Program-made: the position numbers and the translations under genes
Notes under the pieces: model-generated
Database searches by the model: none
What the model saw: the letters and a program-made list of their open reading frames with translations, nothing else
Told to the model about the DNA's origin: nothing
In this document: piece after piece, positions 11,469 to 23,212 of the stretch
Numbering within the stretch: position 1 is the first letter of the stretch
Layout: each line of letters begins with the position of its first letter
Origin: Elymus sibiricus
Lineage: Eukaryota; Streptophyta; Magnoliopsida; Poales; Poaceae
Direction of reading: 5' to 3'
Length of the DNA stretch: 64,000 nucleotides
NCBI GenBank assembly: GCA_039707655.1
Contig: CM077672.1
Location: 456,484,390 to 456,548,389, forward strand

Positions 11469-12123
11469 ATGGCGAGAGGGGGAGGTCGCGGTCATGCCCC
11501 CGCCGCCACGGCGAGAGCTTCTTCCCGGCTCCACGCCCAAGCCTCGGCCGCGGCTGCGGAAGCTGGCTCTAGTGCCCAAGGAAGGGCCGCAGCCCGTGGC
11601 CGTGGACGGCGCGGTGCTCGTGGCCGGGGCGGCCGTGGCGGGGCGCTCGCTGTTCCGTCTTCAGCCCCTCCTCCGCCGGCAGAAGGCCACACGGTGGACA
11701 CGGCGGAAGATCGTCTTGGAGTTGCGTGACCAGCCGCGGAGCTGGCTGCAGCTTCCTCGCCCCTTTGCTAGGGAGATGGAAGGCCGTCACTTGCATAGCT
11801 TATGGCTGCGCCTGAATGGCTGCTGCAACGGCCCGGTCTGGGTAACCGTTGAAACCTCCAACAACAGCATTATGTACCTTACGCGAGGGTGGAAATCCTT
11901 TGCCCATGCCCGTTGCTTAGGGCAAGGGCACCTCCTTCACTTCCGGCTGGACGGACCAGACGTGCTCGTCGTGAAGTTCTTCGGGGCTTCAGGCGCTCGT
12001 CTGGAGTGCTGAACGGAGAGCTCGAGCGACAACGACACCGCTTCCTCCAGTGATGCTGAGGATGACGACGACGACGGCTCTCCGGGCATGAAGATCGAAG
12101 ACGACGGCGAAGAGTCTGGCTGA
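11469..12123 (+). pseudogene. B3-like DNA-binding domain gene carried antisense by element C (frameshift and nonsense)
   Basis: Starts MARGGGRGHAPAATARAS and runs through an Ala/Gly/Arg-rich N-terminus to HTVDTAEDR. A one-base frameshift near 11705-11716 moves the continuation (IVLELRDQPRSWLQLP) to another frame. The region from LPRPFAREMEG through LTRGWKSFAHARCL and GHLLHFRLDGPDVLVVKFFG has the spacing of a plant B3 fold (strand-helix pattern, W-x-S-F, G-x-x-L-x-F). A TGA at 12010-12012 replaces an expected Cys codon. In-frame sequence then gives a Ser/Asp-rich acidic tail ending at TGA 12121-12123. B3 domains bind DNA major grooves in plant transcription factors. Here the gene lies antisense between integrase and the 3' LTR, so it is likely a captured or element-specific DNA-binding gene. 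Role unknown. Confidence 0.7.
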
Positions 12124-12964
12124 TCGCTGGCAGCACGATCATCTGGCCTTCCGGGAACAAGCCGGACTCCGCCTAGGCGCCCCTTTTGCCCTTCTTGCAC
12201 TCGAGATAAACCCTGGCAAAGGGCCAATGAAAATGTAATCGAGTGCCTTTTCAATGAATATCTATTGTTGTCGGGTTTAGACAAATGCATGCTGTTTCCC
12301 TTGCTTTATTTGCCTTTGTGTCCCTACGCTTGCTTGGAAATTTGCCGGTGCACACACTTGCCGCGAGCGCTTCGAGGAACGGGTCCTTAGCAGCCTGCTG
12401 GAAGTGCTGCTGCCGACAAGATAACTCGCCAGGCCAGAACGCAGCCGTCAAGCTTGCCGAGCGGACTCGAGGCAAACAAGGGCGCGGACTGACCGCGACA
12501 AGGTTCCTCTCACATGCAGGTTTCTCATACAAAGCCCAGAATCGTTCAAGGGAAATCGCAAATTTAATTGAGGAAAAATTTCAAAGTTTTGCAACTTAGC
12601 TTTTCCTTGCGTTGCTTCTCTTGTTGCATAAAATGATCACTTGAACGTCATTAAAAATGGTACCCATCTCCACTCCCCCCAGGAAACTTGAACGCAAGGG
12701 ATCCTCTTGTCCTTTTAAGAAAAAGAAAGAAGAGAAAAGAGTGGATTGGGAACCTTGACGGTTCATTAGTCACTCCATACAAATTAAAGTGTGAATCATA
12801 ACATCATATGCGTCCATATACAAATGAATATGTATGGGGGGTTGTGAAAACACTTAGCTTTATTATGCTCAGGATATGTGCCTGGCTTTGTACAAAGGGT
12901 TACATGTTTTGCCGACAAGGCTTGTACAAAAGGGGTTGCCGGGATCTCTCCCGGCAACTGCGCC
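12124..12964. other. Spacer between B3-like gene and integrase end
   Basis: Non-coding; holds the probable 3' UTRs of the convergent B3-like and gag-pol transcripts. aatgtaatcg near 12230 and ttcaatgaat near 12250 could act in polyadenylation of the B3-like transcript. Low-complexity A/G-rich sequence lies near 12716-12740. Confidence 0.4.
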
Positions 12965-15027
12965 TCATGGGTAGAACTTGCGAAGATGCTCAATATTCCA
13001 TGAGTTCTGCACTGGAGTGCCAGCATCGGTCTCTAGACGGACTGCGCCAGGTTTGGTGACTCGTACTACCCGGTAAGGGCCTTCCCACTTCGGCGTCAAC
13101 TTGTTTGATCCTTTGGCGGACTGAACGCGCCGTAGAACAAGGTCGCCTTCCTCAAGGCTTCGGGCATGCACTTTGCGGCTATGATAGCGGCGCAAGGCTT
13201 GCTGGTAGCGTGCAGCTCGCACAGCCGCCCGAAGACGATCATCCTCAAGGAGCAACGCGTCGGCTTGCCGCAGGTGCTCTTGCTCAGCTTCATCATAAGC
13301 GAGCACTCGAGGTGACCCGTATATGAGTTCCGTGGGGAGCACTGCTTCTGCACCATAGATTAGGGAGAAGGGTGTCTGGCCGGTAGCTCGATTTGGTGTC
13401 TTCCTGAGTGACCAAAGAACCGCCGGCAACTCATCAATCCAGTGTCTTCCACACTTGCGCAGCTTGTCAAAAGTTCTTGTCTTGAGGCCACGCAACACTT
13501 CAGCATTCATCCTTTCCGCCTGACCATTGCTTCTCGGGTGAGCAACGGACGCAAAACAGATCTTGCTTCCAAGGTCTTGGATATACTGCATGAAGGTGCG
13601 GCTCGTGAATTGTGTGCCGTTGTCGGTGATGATCCTATTAGGAACCCCGAAACGGCAAACTAATCCTTTGAAGAACTTGATGGCTGATTGCGCTGTCACC
13701 TTTCTCACTGGCTCCACTTCAGGCCACTTTGTGAACTTGTCGATTGCGACGTACAAGAACTCAAAGCCCCCGACAGCACGGGGGAAGGGCCCAAGATATC
13801 GAGCCCCCAGACCGAAAAGGGCCAGGAGAGAGGGATTGTTTGGAGAGCTTGAGCTGGTTGGTGTATATTCTTCGAATGGAACTGGCATGCCTCACACTTG
13901 GTTACTAGCTCAGTTGCATCCTGGAGCACAGTGGGCCAATAGAAGCCTTGCCGGAAAGCTTTGCCGGCAAGTGCCCTTGATCCTATGTGAGAGCCACATA
14001 TGCCTCCATGTATCTCTGCCAACAGCTTTTGTTCATCTTCCCGGCAAATGCACTTTAATTTCACACCGTTTGGTCGCTTTCTGTATAGAGTGTTATCCAC
14101 AAATTGATACATACTTGACTGACGGGCTACTTTTTCAGCTTCTTCTTGCTCATTGGGAAGTTCTCCTGTCTGAAGGAGACGGACTATCCGCTGTGCCCAT
14201 GCCGGAGCCTGCGGCTCGACGACAAGAACTAAAGGCATCTCTTCGGCCGCGGGAACGCTTGCTTCTGCGGCGAGAACCTGAGGTTCTGCGCTGAGATGCT
14301 GCTCACCGCCAACCGTGTTGTTGTTCCCGGCAACATCCTTGTCAGTGACTTCTGGGAGCTCTGCCGGAAAGTACTTGCCGGTATTCAACTTCCTTCTCTT
14401 ACTGGTCTGCGTTGATGGGGTGACTGTCGGTTGATTCAAATGGAGCACAAACGTTCCCGGTTCCACGGGAAGCTTTTGGGCGGCACATTTTGACAAGCTA
14501 TCAGCAATGATGTTTTCCGCACGAGGGATGTGCTCTGTTTGCAACCCGTCAAAGTGTTCTTCCAATTTCCTCACTTCTTCCACATATGCCTCCATCAATG
14601 GGCTCTGGTAATCTTTGTTTACTTGCTTCACAACGAGCTGTGAGTCACCGCGGACGATCAATTTTGTGATTCCAAGGTCCACTGCGACCCGAAGACCAGC
14701 AAGGAGTCCTTCGTACTCAGCAGGGTTGTTCGTGGCTTGCTCCCTGGGAAAGTGCATCTGAACCACGTACTTGAGGTGCTCTCCGGTGGGTGCGACAAGC
14801 AGCACTCCGGCACCGGCGCCTTGCAGCGAGAAAGCACCGTGAAAGTACATGATCCAGTCTTTTGCTGTCTCTTTGCCAGGGAGAGTTGTTTCTTGAATTT
14901 CTTCGTCTTGCGTTGGTGTCCATTCGGTAATGAACTCCGCTAAGGCTCTGCTTTGGATGGTTGAAGTGCTTTGAAATTTAAGTGCAAAGCTTGACAACTC
15001 CGACGCCCACTCCACTATCCTGCCGGT
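12965..15027 (-). pseudogene. Element C pol, 3' part: second RNase H and integrase (frameshift)
   Basis: The - strand frame from 15015 gives a plant-type second RNase H (MYFHGAFSLQGAGAGVLL, GDSQLVVKQV, ADSLSKC). Its first catalytic Asp appears replaced by His (FHG rather than FDG). Integrase follows, with the HHCC finger (IHGGICGSHIGSRALAG … CEACQF). The frame is lost at 13781-13790, where one base seems deleted inside WGLDILGP. The remaining integrase is in another frame (13888-12965 open region) with TDNGTQF and AERMNAE supplying the second Asp and the Glu. A C-terminal region ends SWNIEHLRKFYP. Enzymatically dead as it stands. Confidence 0.85.
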
Positions 15028-16529
15028 TGCCTATGGATTTCTCAAGATGCATTGCAACGGGAAGCGAGTGACGACGGTAATTTCGTGTGCTTGGAAGTAG
15101 TGGCACAACTTTCTCGAGGCCATAAGAAGGCCGAAAAGCAGTTTCTGGACACCAGAGTATCTTGATCTAGCCCCCTGTAGAAGGGAACTAACAAAATACA
15201 TGGGTCGCTGCACCACCTTCTTCTTCAGCACCACTTGCTGATCAACTTCGTTTCTTGCGCTGTTTTTGTCTTGTCGGCACCAGACCTTGCCGGAGAAGAT
15301 TCCGGTTTGTCACTGGACGGGTTTTCCATGGCCGCTTCCTCGTCATCGACTTCCCTCTACGCCACTAATGCAGCACTAGCCACTTGGTTCATTGCAGCTA
15401 CGTATAGCAGCAACGACTCTTGTGGTCTAGGTGCAACTAGTGTTGGCATGGAGGAGAGGTATCTTTTCAAGTCCTGCAGTGCGGCCTCCGCTTCTGGAGT
15501 CCATTTCATTGGACCTGCCTTTTTCAAAATCTTGAAAAATGGCAAGGCGCGCTCAGCAGATCTTGAAATGAACCTACTCAAGGCAGCAACACAACCGGCA
15601 AGACGCCGCACATCCTTGACGCTTTTCGGTGCTCGAATCTGCTCAATAGCTTTGATCTTGTCGGGATTTGGTTCAATTCCTCGTTGAGATACAAAGAACC
15701 CAAGAAGCTTGCCGGATGGGACGCCAAACACACACTTCTCGGGGTTGAGCTTCAAGTTGATTTTGCGCAAGTTTGCAAATGTCTCTTCCAAATCTTGAAT
15801 AAGGGTTGACTTGTCCTTGGTCTTGACCACTATATCGTCCATGTATGCTTCCACATTCCTGTGCAGCTGGGGTTCAAAACCAATCTGGACTGCCCTCGCA
15901 AATGTTGAACCGGCACTCTTCAATCCGAAAGGCATACGCACGAAGCAGTACGTGCCACATGGAGTAATGAATGCAGTTTTCTCCTCGTCCTCCTTGGCCA
16001 TGAATATCTGGTGGTATCTAGAGTATGCATCAAGGAAGGAGAGCAGATCACAGCCAGAGGTAGAGTCTATAATTTGATCAATGCGCGGCAAGGGGAAAGG
16101 ATCCTTTGGGCATGCTTTGTTGATATCAGTATAGTCAATACAAAGTCTCCACTTTCCATTTGCTTTGCACACCACCACTGGATTTGCCAACCAGGTGGGA
16201 TGTAGCACTCCTCTGACCAGACCTGCCGCTTCGAGTCTCTTGATTTCTTCGGCAATGAATTGTTGCTGCTCCAAGGCTTGCTTCCGGACTTTTTGCTTGA
16301 CGGGCCGAGAGTGGGGACAAACGGCAAGGTGGTGCTCAATTACCTCCCTGGGAACACCGGGGATGTCAGATGGTCGCCATGCGAACACATCGATATTCGC
16401 CTGCAGGAAAGCAACGAGTGCGCTTTCCTAATTGTTGTCAAGGGTGGCACTGACGGTGAAGGTACCGTCAGTGCCGTCCTCCTCCGCTGGCACCTTCTTA
16501 GTTGCCGGTGCAGTGGATTTGGATTCTTA
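15028..16529 (-). pseudogene. Element C pol, 5' part: reverse transcriptase and RNase H (several stops)
   Basis: The RT open stretch (16388-15357) contains WRLCIDYTDINKACPKDPFP, the FVRMPFGLKSAGSTF motif and the catalytic YMDDIVV, followed by the connection domain. It is bounded by in-frame stops at 16428-16430 (probably CAG to TAG) and just below 15357. RNase H (RPMYFVSSLLQGARSRYSG, ASRKLCHYFQAHEITV) lies at 15234-15031 in another frame and ends at a TAG before ATGRIVEWASEL. The catalytic YMDD is intact but the protein cannot be made whole. Confidence 0.88.
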
Positions 16530-19349
16530 CCGGCAGAGCACTCCGGCAAGTCTTCAACGGGTGCGCAGCACTCTGAAGAGGTGCGCTTCCCGGAATCCTT
16601 GCTAGAGGTCTTGCCGGAATTCTTCTTTTCCTTCTTCTTGGCGGGAGCTGGCACCTTGGCTGCCTCTGCTGCAACCGCATCCCTATACATCTTGTCGACG
16701 CAAATGACTGCATCTTTCCCGTCGGAATTGATGGAAATGACACCCATCGGCCCTGGCATCTTCAACGTGTTGTAAGCATAGTGAGATGCTGCCATGAATT
16801 TTGCCAAGGCTGGGTGGCCAAGAATTCCATTATACGGCAAGGGGATCTTGACAACGTCAAACACAATCTTTTCTATCCTGTAGTTCAACTCCCCGCCAAA
16901 CGTTACCGGCAATGTGATCTTCCCCTTGGGCCGGCTTCTTCTCGGGTTCACTCCTTGAAAAGTGCCTGTATTTTTGAGCTCTTCGTCGGGAATTTGCAGT
17001 CTCTTGATTACTTCTGGAGAGATTAGGTTCAGACCGGCCCCACCGTCAACTAACATCTTTGTTACTTGGAGGTTGCGAATTGTTGGTGAAACCAACAACG
17101 GCAAACACCCGACCGCAGTTACGCGATCAGGGTGGTCCTCAGCATCGAAGATGATAGGCGTGTGCGACCATTTGAGTGGCTTTTGAGAGCCCATTGCCGG
17201 TTCCGGCTCGTTAACCTCACGAGCCCACTGCTTAAGCTGGCTGTGAGAGGAGTGCAAAGATGCGCCTCCGTCAACGCACATGGCCTCAGTTGCCTTTTGG
17301 AATTCTTGTTCACTGGAATTCCTATCGTCCTCTTCTTCCTCACTTCCATCATCTTCCTCTTTCTTTTTGTGGCCTCTAGCAGGTTTTTCTTTCTGCTGCT
17401 TGGCCTTGCCGCGACGGCCTCCTCGACCACCACGGCCCTTTTTGCCGGACCCACCAACACCATCTTGACCTTTCTCTTTGTCACGCTTTTCGTATTCGGC
17501 CTTCTGTTTCTTAACAAGGTGCTCGACTTGCCGGCACTCTTGGAGATCATGGCCCTTGGTGCGGTGAATCTTGCAATATGGCCCATCGGACTTGCCGGCT
17601 TTCTCGTTTGCCGCCGCCTCCTGGCAAGCGGCGCATATAGCAGCCTCCTTGCCGGAGTTCTTAGTCTTGGCTTTCTTGGCGGACTCAGAGTTGCCGGAGC
17701 CTTCGACGGCCATGACAGTCTTGCCTTTGCGCTTCCTGTTGCGCTTTCGGCCCTTCTTCCTCGGGGTGGCAGCATCATTGTCCTTAGAATCTACTTCGGC
17801 GCCAGCGTCCTTCCCGGGAAGCCTCCTTCCTTCCTCAGCACGTGCGCACTTATCCGCCAACGTGTAGAGCTCATTGACGGTCTCGGGCAACTTGATGTTC
17901 ATCTTCTCCTGCATCCTCCGATTGCGCACATTTGTGTGAAAGGCCGCAATCACGGCTGCGGGGTGCACATCTGGGATATTATGGTGCACACGGCTGAACC
18001 TCTGGATGTACTTGCGCAAGGTTTCACCATCTCTTTGCGGGATCACCTGCAGATCGCTGGGCTGTCCAGGAGCCTTGTGGCCTCCGGTAAAGGCACCAAC
18101 GAACTCATTGCAGAGATCTGACCATGAAGAAATGGAGTTCTCCGGCAAGTTCATCAGCCAAGACCTCACGTTGGGCTTTAGCACCAACAGAAAGTAGTTG
18201 GCGAGGATCTTCTCGTCTCTTCCTCCGGCAGCTTGCACGGCAATCGTATAGATGCTGAGAAACTCTACCGGGTTCAGCTTGCCGTCATACCTTTCCGGCA
18301 CTTCTGGCTTGAAGGCTCGAACGGACGGCCATCGGACTTGCCGCGGCTCATGAGTGAAGGCAGGACACCCAACCTCGTAAGGCAGGTATCCGCCAACCCC
18401 TGGCGCGGTCTTCAGCCCGCCTGTCTCGCAGCACTTGCCGCTGATCTTGCCGCGCTCGTGGATCCGACGACGCCATCGACATCTCGTCGGGTCCAAAAGA
18501 CTGTTGGGCTTGCCGCGGCTGTTGACGTTGCTGCTGTTGAGGTGGTTGCCATGGTGGCGATTGCACTGTTAGTGTGGGACCGTCAACGCGACCACCAACT
18601 GGAGATGCCGGTGCTGCTTGCGGACACCGTGAGGGCTCCGTTTGCTGCGATTTACTGGCTTTGGCAAATCCAATCAAGCTTTGGATGGTGGCTCTCCACT
18701 CATCCATCTTTTCTGCTGCTGGAGGGAAGTTCAGCAGCATCTGGGCTCGCGCCATTGCTTCCGCCGCTGTGGCTGGCATGGCCAGGAGCGAAGAGCGCGA
18801 TGTCGCTCTACTCCTGGCGGAACCAGTAGGAGCACCGTCGTGGCCTTGCTGTCGCGGATCACGATCAGCGGCTGATCGCCGTGGCGGAGGTGGTGCCTGA
18901 GGATCCAGGGCTTGATCCACAGGAGTCTTGCCATGAGGTCGCCGCTGCCCGGAGTCGTTGGCGCTGCTCAGAGCTGTACCGCGCCCGTTGTGTGAGGGGC
19001 GCGGCGTCTGTCCTGAAGCAGCATCCTTGGACGTCACCGTAGCGGGACCTCAGCTCGCGCCGGCCCGGGCATTGCTGCTCCGGTGGCTGCGTTCGTCTGT
19101 GCGGCGAGGAGGAGGAGGAGGAGGAGGAGGATGTCCATCCGCTCCGCCCGCGCCGTCGCGGCTCCGTTCGCCAGAGGACCGAGGAGGTCAACTAGCTCCA
19201 GCGTGCTCGTCCCTTGCGCCGACCGTGCCGCCTGCGCTGGTCGTGCCAACCGCAGTGTTCGCGCCGCCCGCATTGGCTGCGCCGCCTGCGCCGCCTGCGG
19301 ATGCGTGCGGGGTGGCCATCATCGTGATGCCCTTCTTCTTGGGCGCCAT
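16530..19349 (-). pseudogene. Element C gag and protease (frameshifted)
   Basis: The probable gag start is MAPKKKGITMM at 19349 (-). The N-terminal region is low complexity and changes frame at least once near 19190 and again near 18430-18480. The main capsid part (18496 downward) has RYDGKLNPVEFLSIY and WSDLCNEFVGAF. A zinc knuckle of the CHHC form (CKIHRTKGHDLQEC) follows, then Lys/Glu-rich linkers and an aspartic protease with DGGAGLNLI. A one-base shift near 16525-16535 separates protease from RT. Gag packages the RNA; the protease cleaves the polyprotein. Confidence 0.85.
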
Positions 19350-19435
19350 CGACGACGAGAAGGACGATGATGAGGTTGGTGATGATGATGAAGAAGACGC
19401 GCAATCCACTAATCAAGGTTCGCACAAGTGCTTCT

Positions 19436-19453
19436 CCCCTACCTGGCGCGCCA
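19436..19453 (-). other. Primer-binding site of element C
   Basis: On the - strand TGGCGCGCCAGGTAGGGG, four bases inside the 5' LTR boundary at 19458. I do not assign the tRNA with confidence. Its position confirms LTR polarity. Confidence 0.65.
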
Positions 19454-20129
19454 AAGATGTTGTGGTGGTACGACCATCTATGGTGCCATGCAGCCCCTTG
19501 TGGTTCGGCGGGGGAGATCGATGTGCACAAAGAGCATGAACAATGAAGATCGATGTGCTTGTGTTTGAAAAGGGGTCCGAATCCTCTTTATTGTTGCCTT
19601 GGTCCTCCTTTTGTAGCGTAAGGGGTTACCACAGTGGCAAAACAGTAATTACATATCGATTAGATAGCAAACAGTGCTATCATACCTAACTCTGCCAGTT
19701 TAGGACAAAGGCATTAAATGCGTCGTTAGGTGTCATGCGGAGAGGTAGTCCCGGCAAGGTTTCTGCACCGCTTGCCCAGCTACCTCGTATCATCCTGACA
19801 CGCCTCCTGGATGGGTGTCGTTATAGGCAAACCTTACCCCTGCGTGCTGACACGTGCCCGACAAAGCCTACCAACCAACCTGCGTAGTCGACACCTCACT
19901 GATTAGCGACTAGCTGCCCAGTGAGGTGGAGCGCGGATGAGCTGGCAAGAGCTTGCCGGCACGGAGCTTGCCGGGTCTTTGCCTTGCCGGCTTGATCTTG
20001 CCGGCAAGAAATGTCTTCATCTTCACCGCTAGTTGAGTGCTTGTTGATGCTTCGTCTCGAGCCTCTGTCATTGTGCCTTGAAAATTGGTCTTGGCGGTCC
20101 CCGACAAGGCTTGGCCGGCAAGGAGGCTG

Positions 20130-21688
20130 TGCTACTTGTAGCTTGCGTTGGTATTTCCCCGAAGAGGAAGGGATGATGCATCACAGTAGAGATAAGTATT
20201 TCCCTCAGTTATGAAACCAAGGTTATCGAACCAGTAGGTGAATCACACAACACCTCGTTAGCAGTACCTGCACACAAACAACAAATCCTTGCACCCAACG
20301 CAAACAAGGGGTTGTCAATCCCTTGGCGGTAAGATTGCAAGATTAAATTGTATTTGATAGATTGATAGATTGCAGCAAAAATAGTAAATAAAATAAATAA
20401 AATAAAATGGGTTTTAGTAATATGATTTTGATAAACCCGAGGGCCATAGTTTTCACTAGAGGCTTCTCTCGAGAAAATAGCATACGGTGGGTAGACAAAT
20501 TACTGTTGGGCAATTGATAGAAAAACAAATAATCATGACGATATCCAAGGCAATGATCATGTATATAGGCATCACGTCCAAGATTAGTAGACCGACTCCT
20601 GCCTGCATCTACTACTATTACTCCACACATCGACCGCTATCCAGCATGCATCTAGTGTATTAAGTCCATAAGAACGGAGTAATGCCTTAAGAACGATGAC
20701 ATGATGTAGACAAGACAAACTCACGAATTTATAAACCCAATGAATAGATCCCATCTTGTTATCCTTAGTAGCAACGATACATACGTGCCATGTCCCTTTC
20801 TGTCACTGGGATTGAGCACCGCAAGATCGAATCCACTACAAAGCACCTCTTCCCATGGCAAGATAAATCAACTCAGTTGGCCAAACCAAATCAATAGATC
20901 GGAGAAGAAATACAAGGCTATAATAATCATGCATAAAAGAGTGCAGCAAAGACTCAAATAATTTCATGGATAACCTGATCATAAACTCACAATTCATCGG
21001 ATCCCAACAAACACACCGCAAAAAGAGATTACATCGGATAGATCTCCAAGAACATCAAGGAGAACATTGTATTGAAGATCAAAAAGAGAGAAGAAGCCAT
21101 CTAGCCATGAACTATGGACCCGAAGGTCAGTGGTAAACTACTCACGCATCATCGGAGAGGCAGCAAGGTTGATGTAGAGCCCCTCCGTGATCGATTCCCC
21201 CTCCAGCAGATTACCGAAGAAGGACCCCAGATGGGATCTCTCTGGAACAGAAGCTTGCGGTGGCGTAAAAAGTATTTCGTGGACTCTCTTGAGGGTTTCT
21301 GATTTTTCTGGAATTTATAGTGCTGGAATTAGGTCAAACGGAGCTTGGTGGGCCCCCACGAGGCACCAGGGCACGCCTGCCCCCCCAAGCGCGCCCTGGT
21401 GGCTCGTGGGCCCCACCAGGGTCTTCTGTCCTCCTCCCGAAGCTTCTAGTGTTCTTCTGCTCCAAGAAAAAATCTCCAAAAAGTTTCGTTGCATTTGGAC
21501 TTCGTTTGGTATTGATTTTCTGTAAAACAAAAACAGGGCAGAAAACAGCAACTGGCACTGGGCACTAAGTTAATAGGTTAGTCTCCAAAAATGATATAAA
21601 TTGATGTAAATGATTATAAAAACATCCAAGATTGATATTATAACAGCATGGAACAATCAAAAATTATAGATACGTTGGAGACGTATCA
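20130..21688 (-). mobile_element. Element D: solo LTR, WHAM-like Athila family (1559 bp)
   Basis: On the - strand it begins TGATACGTCTCCAACGTATC and ends ACAAGTAGCA, with perfect TSD ggctg on both sides and no internal sequence, so it arose by LTR-LTR recombination. Low-complexity AT-rich parts near 20340-20420. It is the youngest insertion in the B/C/D nest. Confidence 0.9.
21311..21416 (-). promoter_or_regulatory. LTR promoter hairpin plus TATA box, element D
   Basis: Inverted repeat at 21352-21416 (arms ccacgaggcaccagggc and gcgccctggtggctcgtgg around a C-rich loop). The - strand TATA ctataaattc (21311-21320) lies about 35 bp beyond it. Confidence 0.6.
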
Positions 21689-21747
21689 GGCTGCTACTGT
21701 CTATGCATAAGTCAGGGTATAAAATACCCATGTTTTATACACCGACA

Positions 21748-22938
21748 GTTGTAGGGTACGAAACCACCTCAAAGTTATCCTTTCCAATCAATCTATTGAG
21801 CCATCCCTATAAGTGTCACGAACAGACCTGGAGTTCGTACTAAAATAACACCATATGATACGCATCAACCAACTCTAATATCACCCAGATACTCCAATGT
21901 CACCACAAGTATCCGTGAGTCAATTATACGATACACATCAAACAACTTCTGATCATTATATTCAATCCACACAAAGAACTTCAAAGAGTGCCCCAAGATT
22001 TCTACCGGAGAAAGTAGGACGAAAACGTGCATCAACCCCTATGCATAGATTACCCCAATGTCACCTCGGGAATCCACGAGTTGAGTGCCAAAACATACAT
22101 CAAGTGAATCAATATAATACCCCATTGTCACCACGGGTATTCATATGCAAGACATACATCAAGTGTTCTCAAATCCATAAAAGTATTCAATCCGATAATA
22201 GTGAAACCTCAAAGGTAAAAAATCAATTCATCACAACGAGGTAGAGAGGGGAAAAACACCATATGAGCCAACTATATTAACAAAGCTCACGGAACATCAA
22301 GATCGTGCCAATTCAAGAACATGAGAGAGAGAGAGAGATCAAACACATAGCTACTTGTACATACCCCTAGCCTCGAGGGTGAACTACTCCCTCCTCATCA
22401 TGGAGACCGCCGGGATGATGAAGATGGACTCCGGTGATGATTCCCCCCTCCGGCAGGGTGCCGGAAAAGGGCTGTAGATGAGATCGTGGAGGTACAGAGG
22501 CTTGCGGTGGCGTAAAAACTCATCTAGGTTAACTTTCGGGGGTTTCTGAATATATAGGATTTTTCAGCATTGGAATCACGCAAAGAAGGGCCACAGGGGG
22601 CCCACGAGGCACCATGGCGTGCCTGGGGGGGGGGTGGCACGCCCAGGTGGCTTGTGGGGCCCCTGTGGGTCTTCTGCTGCTCCCCCAAAGCTTCTTGGGT
22701 CTGTTTTCTTCCAGAAAAAATCGTCAAGAAGTTTCGCTGCATTTGGACTTCATTTGATATGGATTTTCTGGAAAACCAAAAACAAGAAGAAAACAGCAAC
22801 TGGCACTGGGCACTAGGTCAATATGTTAGTCCATCAAAATCATATAAAAGCCATATGAAAGTGCACCAAAATCATATGAAACTATAATAAACATGGCATG
22901 AATACTTCATAAATTATAGATACGTTGGAGACGTATCA
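21748..22938 (-). repeat. Element B LTR, 5' portion
   Basis: Reverse complement of the first ~1190 bp of the Sabrina-like LTR, ending at 22938 with gatacgttggagacgtatca. Contains a (GA)n microsatellite at about 22324-22337, also present as (CT)n in both E LTRs. It starts with the second copy of element C's TSD. Confidence 0.85.
22549..22662 (-). promoter_or_regulatory. LTR promoter hairpin plus TATA box, element B
   Basis: GC-rich inverted repeat at 22599-22662 (arms cccacgaggcacca and tggcttgtggg, G-rich loop on this strand). A - strand TATATA at 22549-22557 lies some 45 bp beyond it, in the LTR's own direction of transcription. Confidence 0.55.
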
Positions 22939-23212
22939 GGGGCCCTCGTGGGTCTTCTCGTCCTCCCCTGAAGTTTCTAGGGTCTTGTATTGTTTAGAAA
23001 AAAACCGTCAAATAGTTTCATCGTGTTTGGACTTCTGTAGGTATGGATTTTCTGGAAAACCCAAAACAAGCAAAAAAATCAAGAATTGGCACTGGGCACT
23101 AAATAAATAGGTTAGTCCATAAAAATAATAAAAAATGACATATAAAGTATACAAAAGGGATAATATAGTAGCATTTAACAAAAAAAATTATAGATACGTT
23201 GCAGACGTATCA
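22939..23212 (-). repeat. D2: LTR tip of a WHAM-like element, target of element B
   Basis: The last 20 bases read gatacgttgcagacgtatca, the reverse complement of an Athila-type LTR start. The 270 bp before it resemble the U3 of element D (ttctggaaaacccaaaacaa, ggcactgggcactaaa). The rest of this LTR was lost or lies left of element A. Confidence 0.65.

Larger units (their letters stand above)
9950..21747 (-). mobile_element. Element C: complete, degenerate Tat-type Gypsy retrotransposon
   Basis: Flanked by a perfect 5-bp TSD gttgt (9945-9949 and 21748-21752). The LTRs start TGTCGGTGTATAAAAC and end CCACCACAACA on the - strand. Internal order on the - strand: PBS, gag, protease, RT, RNase H, second RNase H, integrase, then a + strand B3-like gene and the polypurine tract. 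The 5' LTR (right) is interrupted by solo LTR D. Several nonsense codons and frameshifts make it non-autonomous. CTTGCCGGCAAG-like palindromes recur through LTRs and coding DNA. Confidence 0.9.
19458..21747 (-). repeat. 5' LTR of element C, split by solo LTR D
   Basis: 19458-20129 and 21689-21747 together match the 859-bp LTR at 9950-10808 apart from small indels (a stretch present near 10040-10190 is missing near 19545). The interruption carries its own TSD ggctg at 20125-20129 and 21689-21693. Confidence 0.88.
8955..22938 (-). mobile_element. Element B: truncated Sabrina-like element (5' LTR plus start of internal region), host of the C/D nest
   Basis: On the - strand: LTR (22938 down to 9452, interrupted by C), primer-binding site, then the start of the same internal ORF seen intact in element E. 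The internal region stops at 8955 where element A begins. Excluding C and its 5-bp duplication, the LTR is about 1684 bp, against 1682 bp in E, so it is essentially complete. It inserted into the LTR tip D2 on its right side. Confidence 0.8.

Noticed and set aside
11469..12123. Host B3 transcription-factor gene
   Set aside because: It lies wholly inside the TSD-bounded element C, antisense to pol, with a frameshift and nonsense codon; treated as element cargo.
17132..18121. 330-residue + strand frame with hydrophobic, membrane-like segments
   Set aside because: It is the antisense shadow of the gag region of element C; hydrophobicity comes from the complement of Lys/Glu-rich codons.
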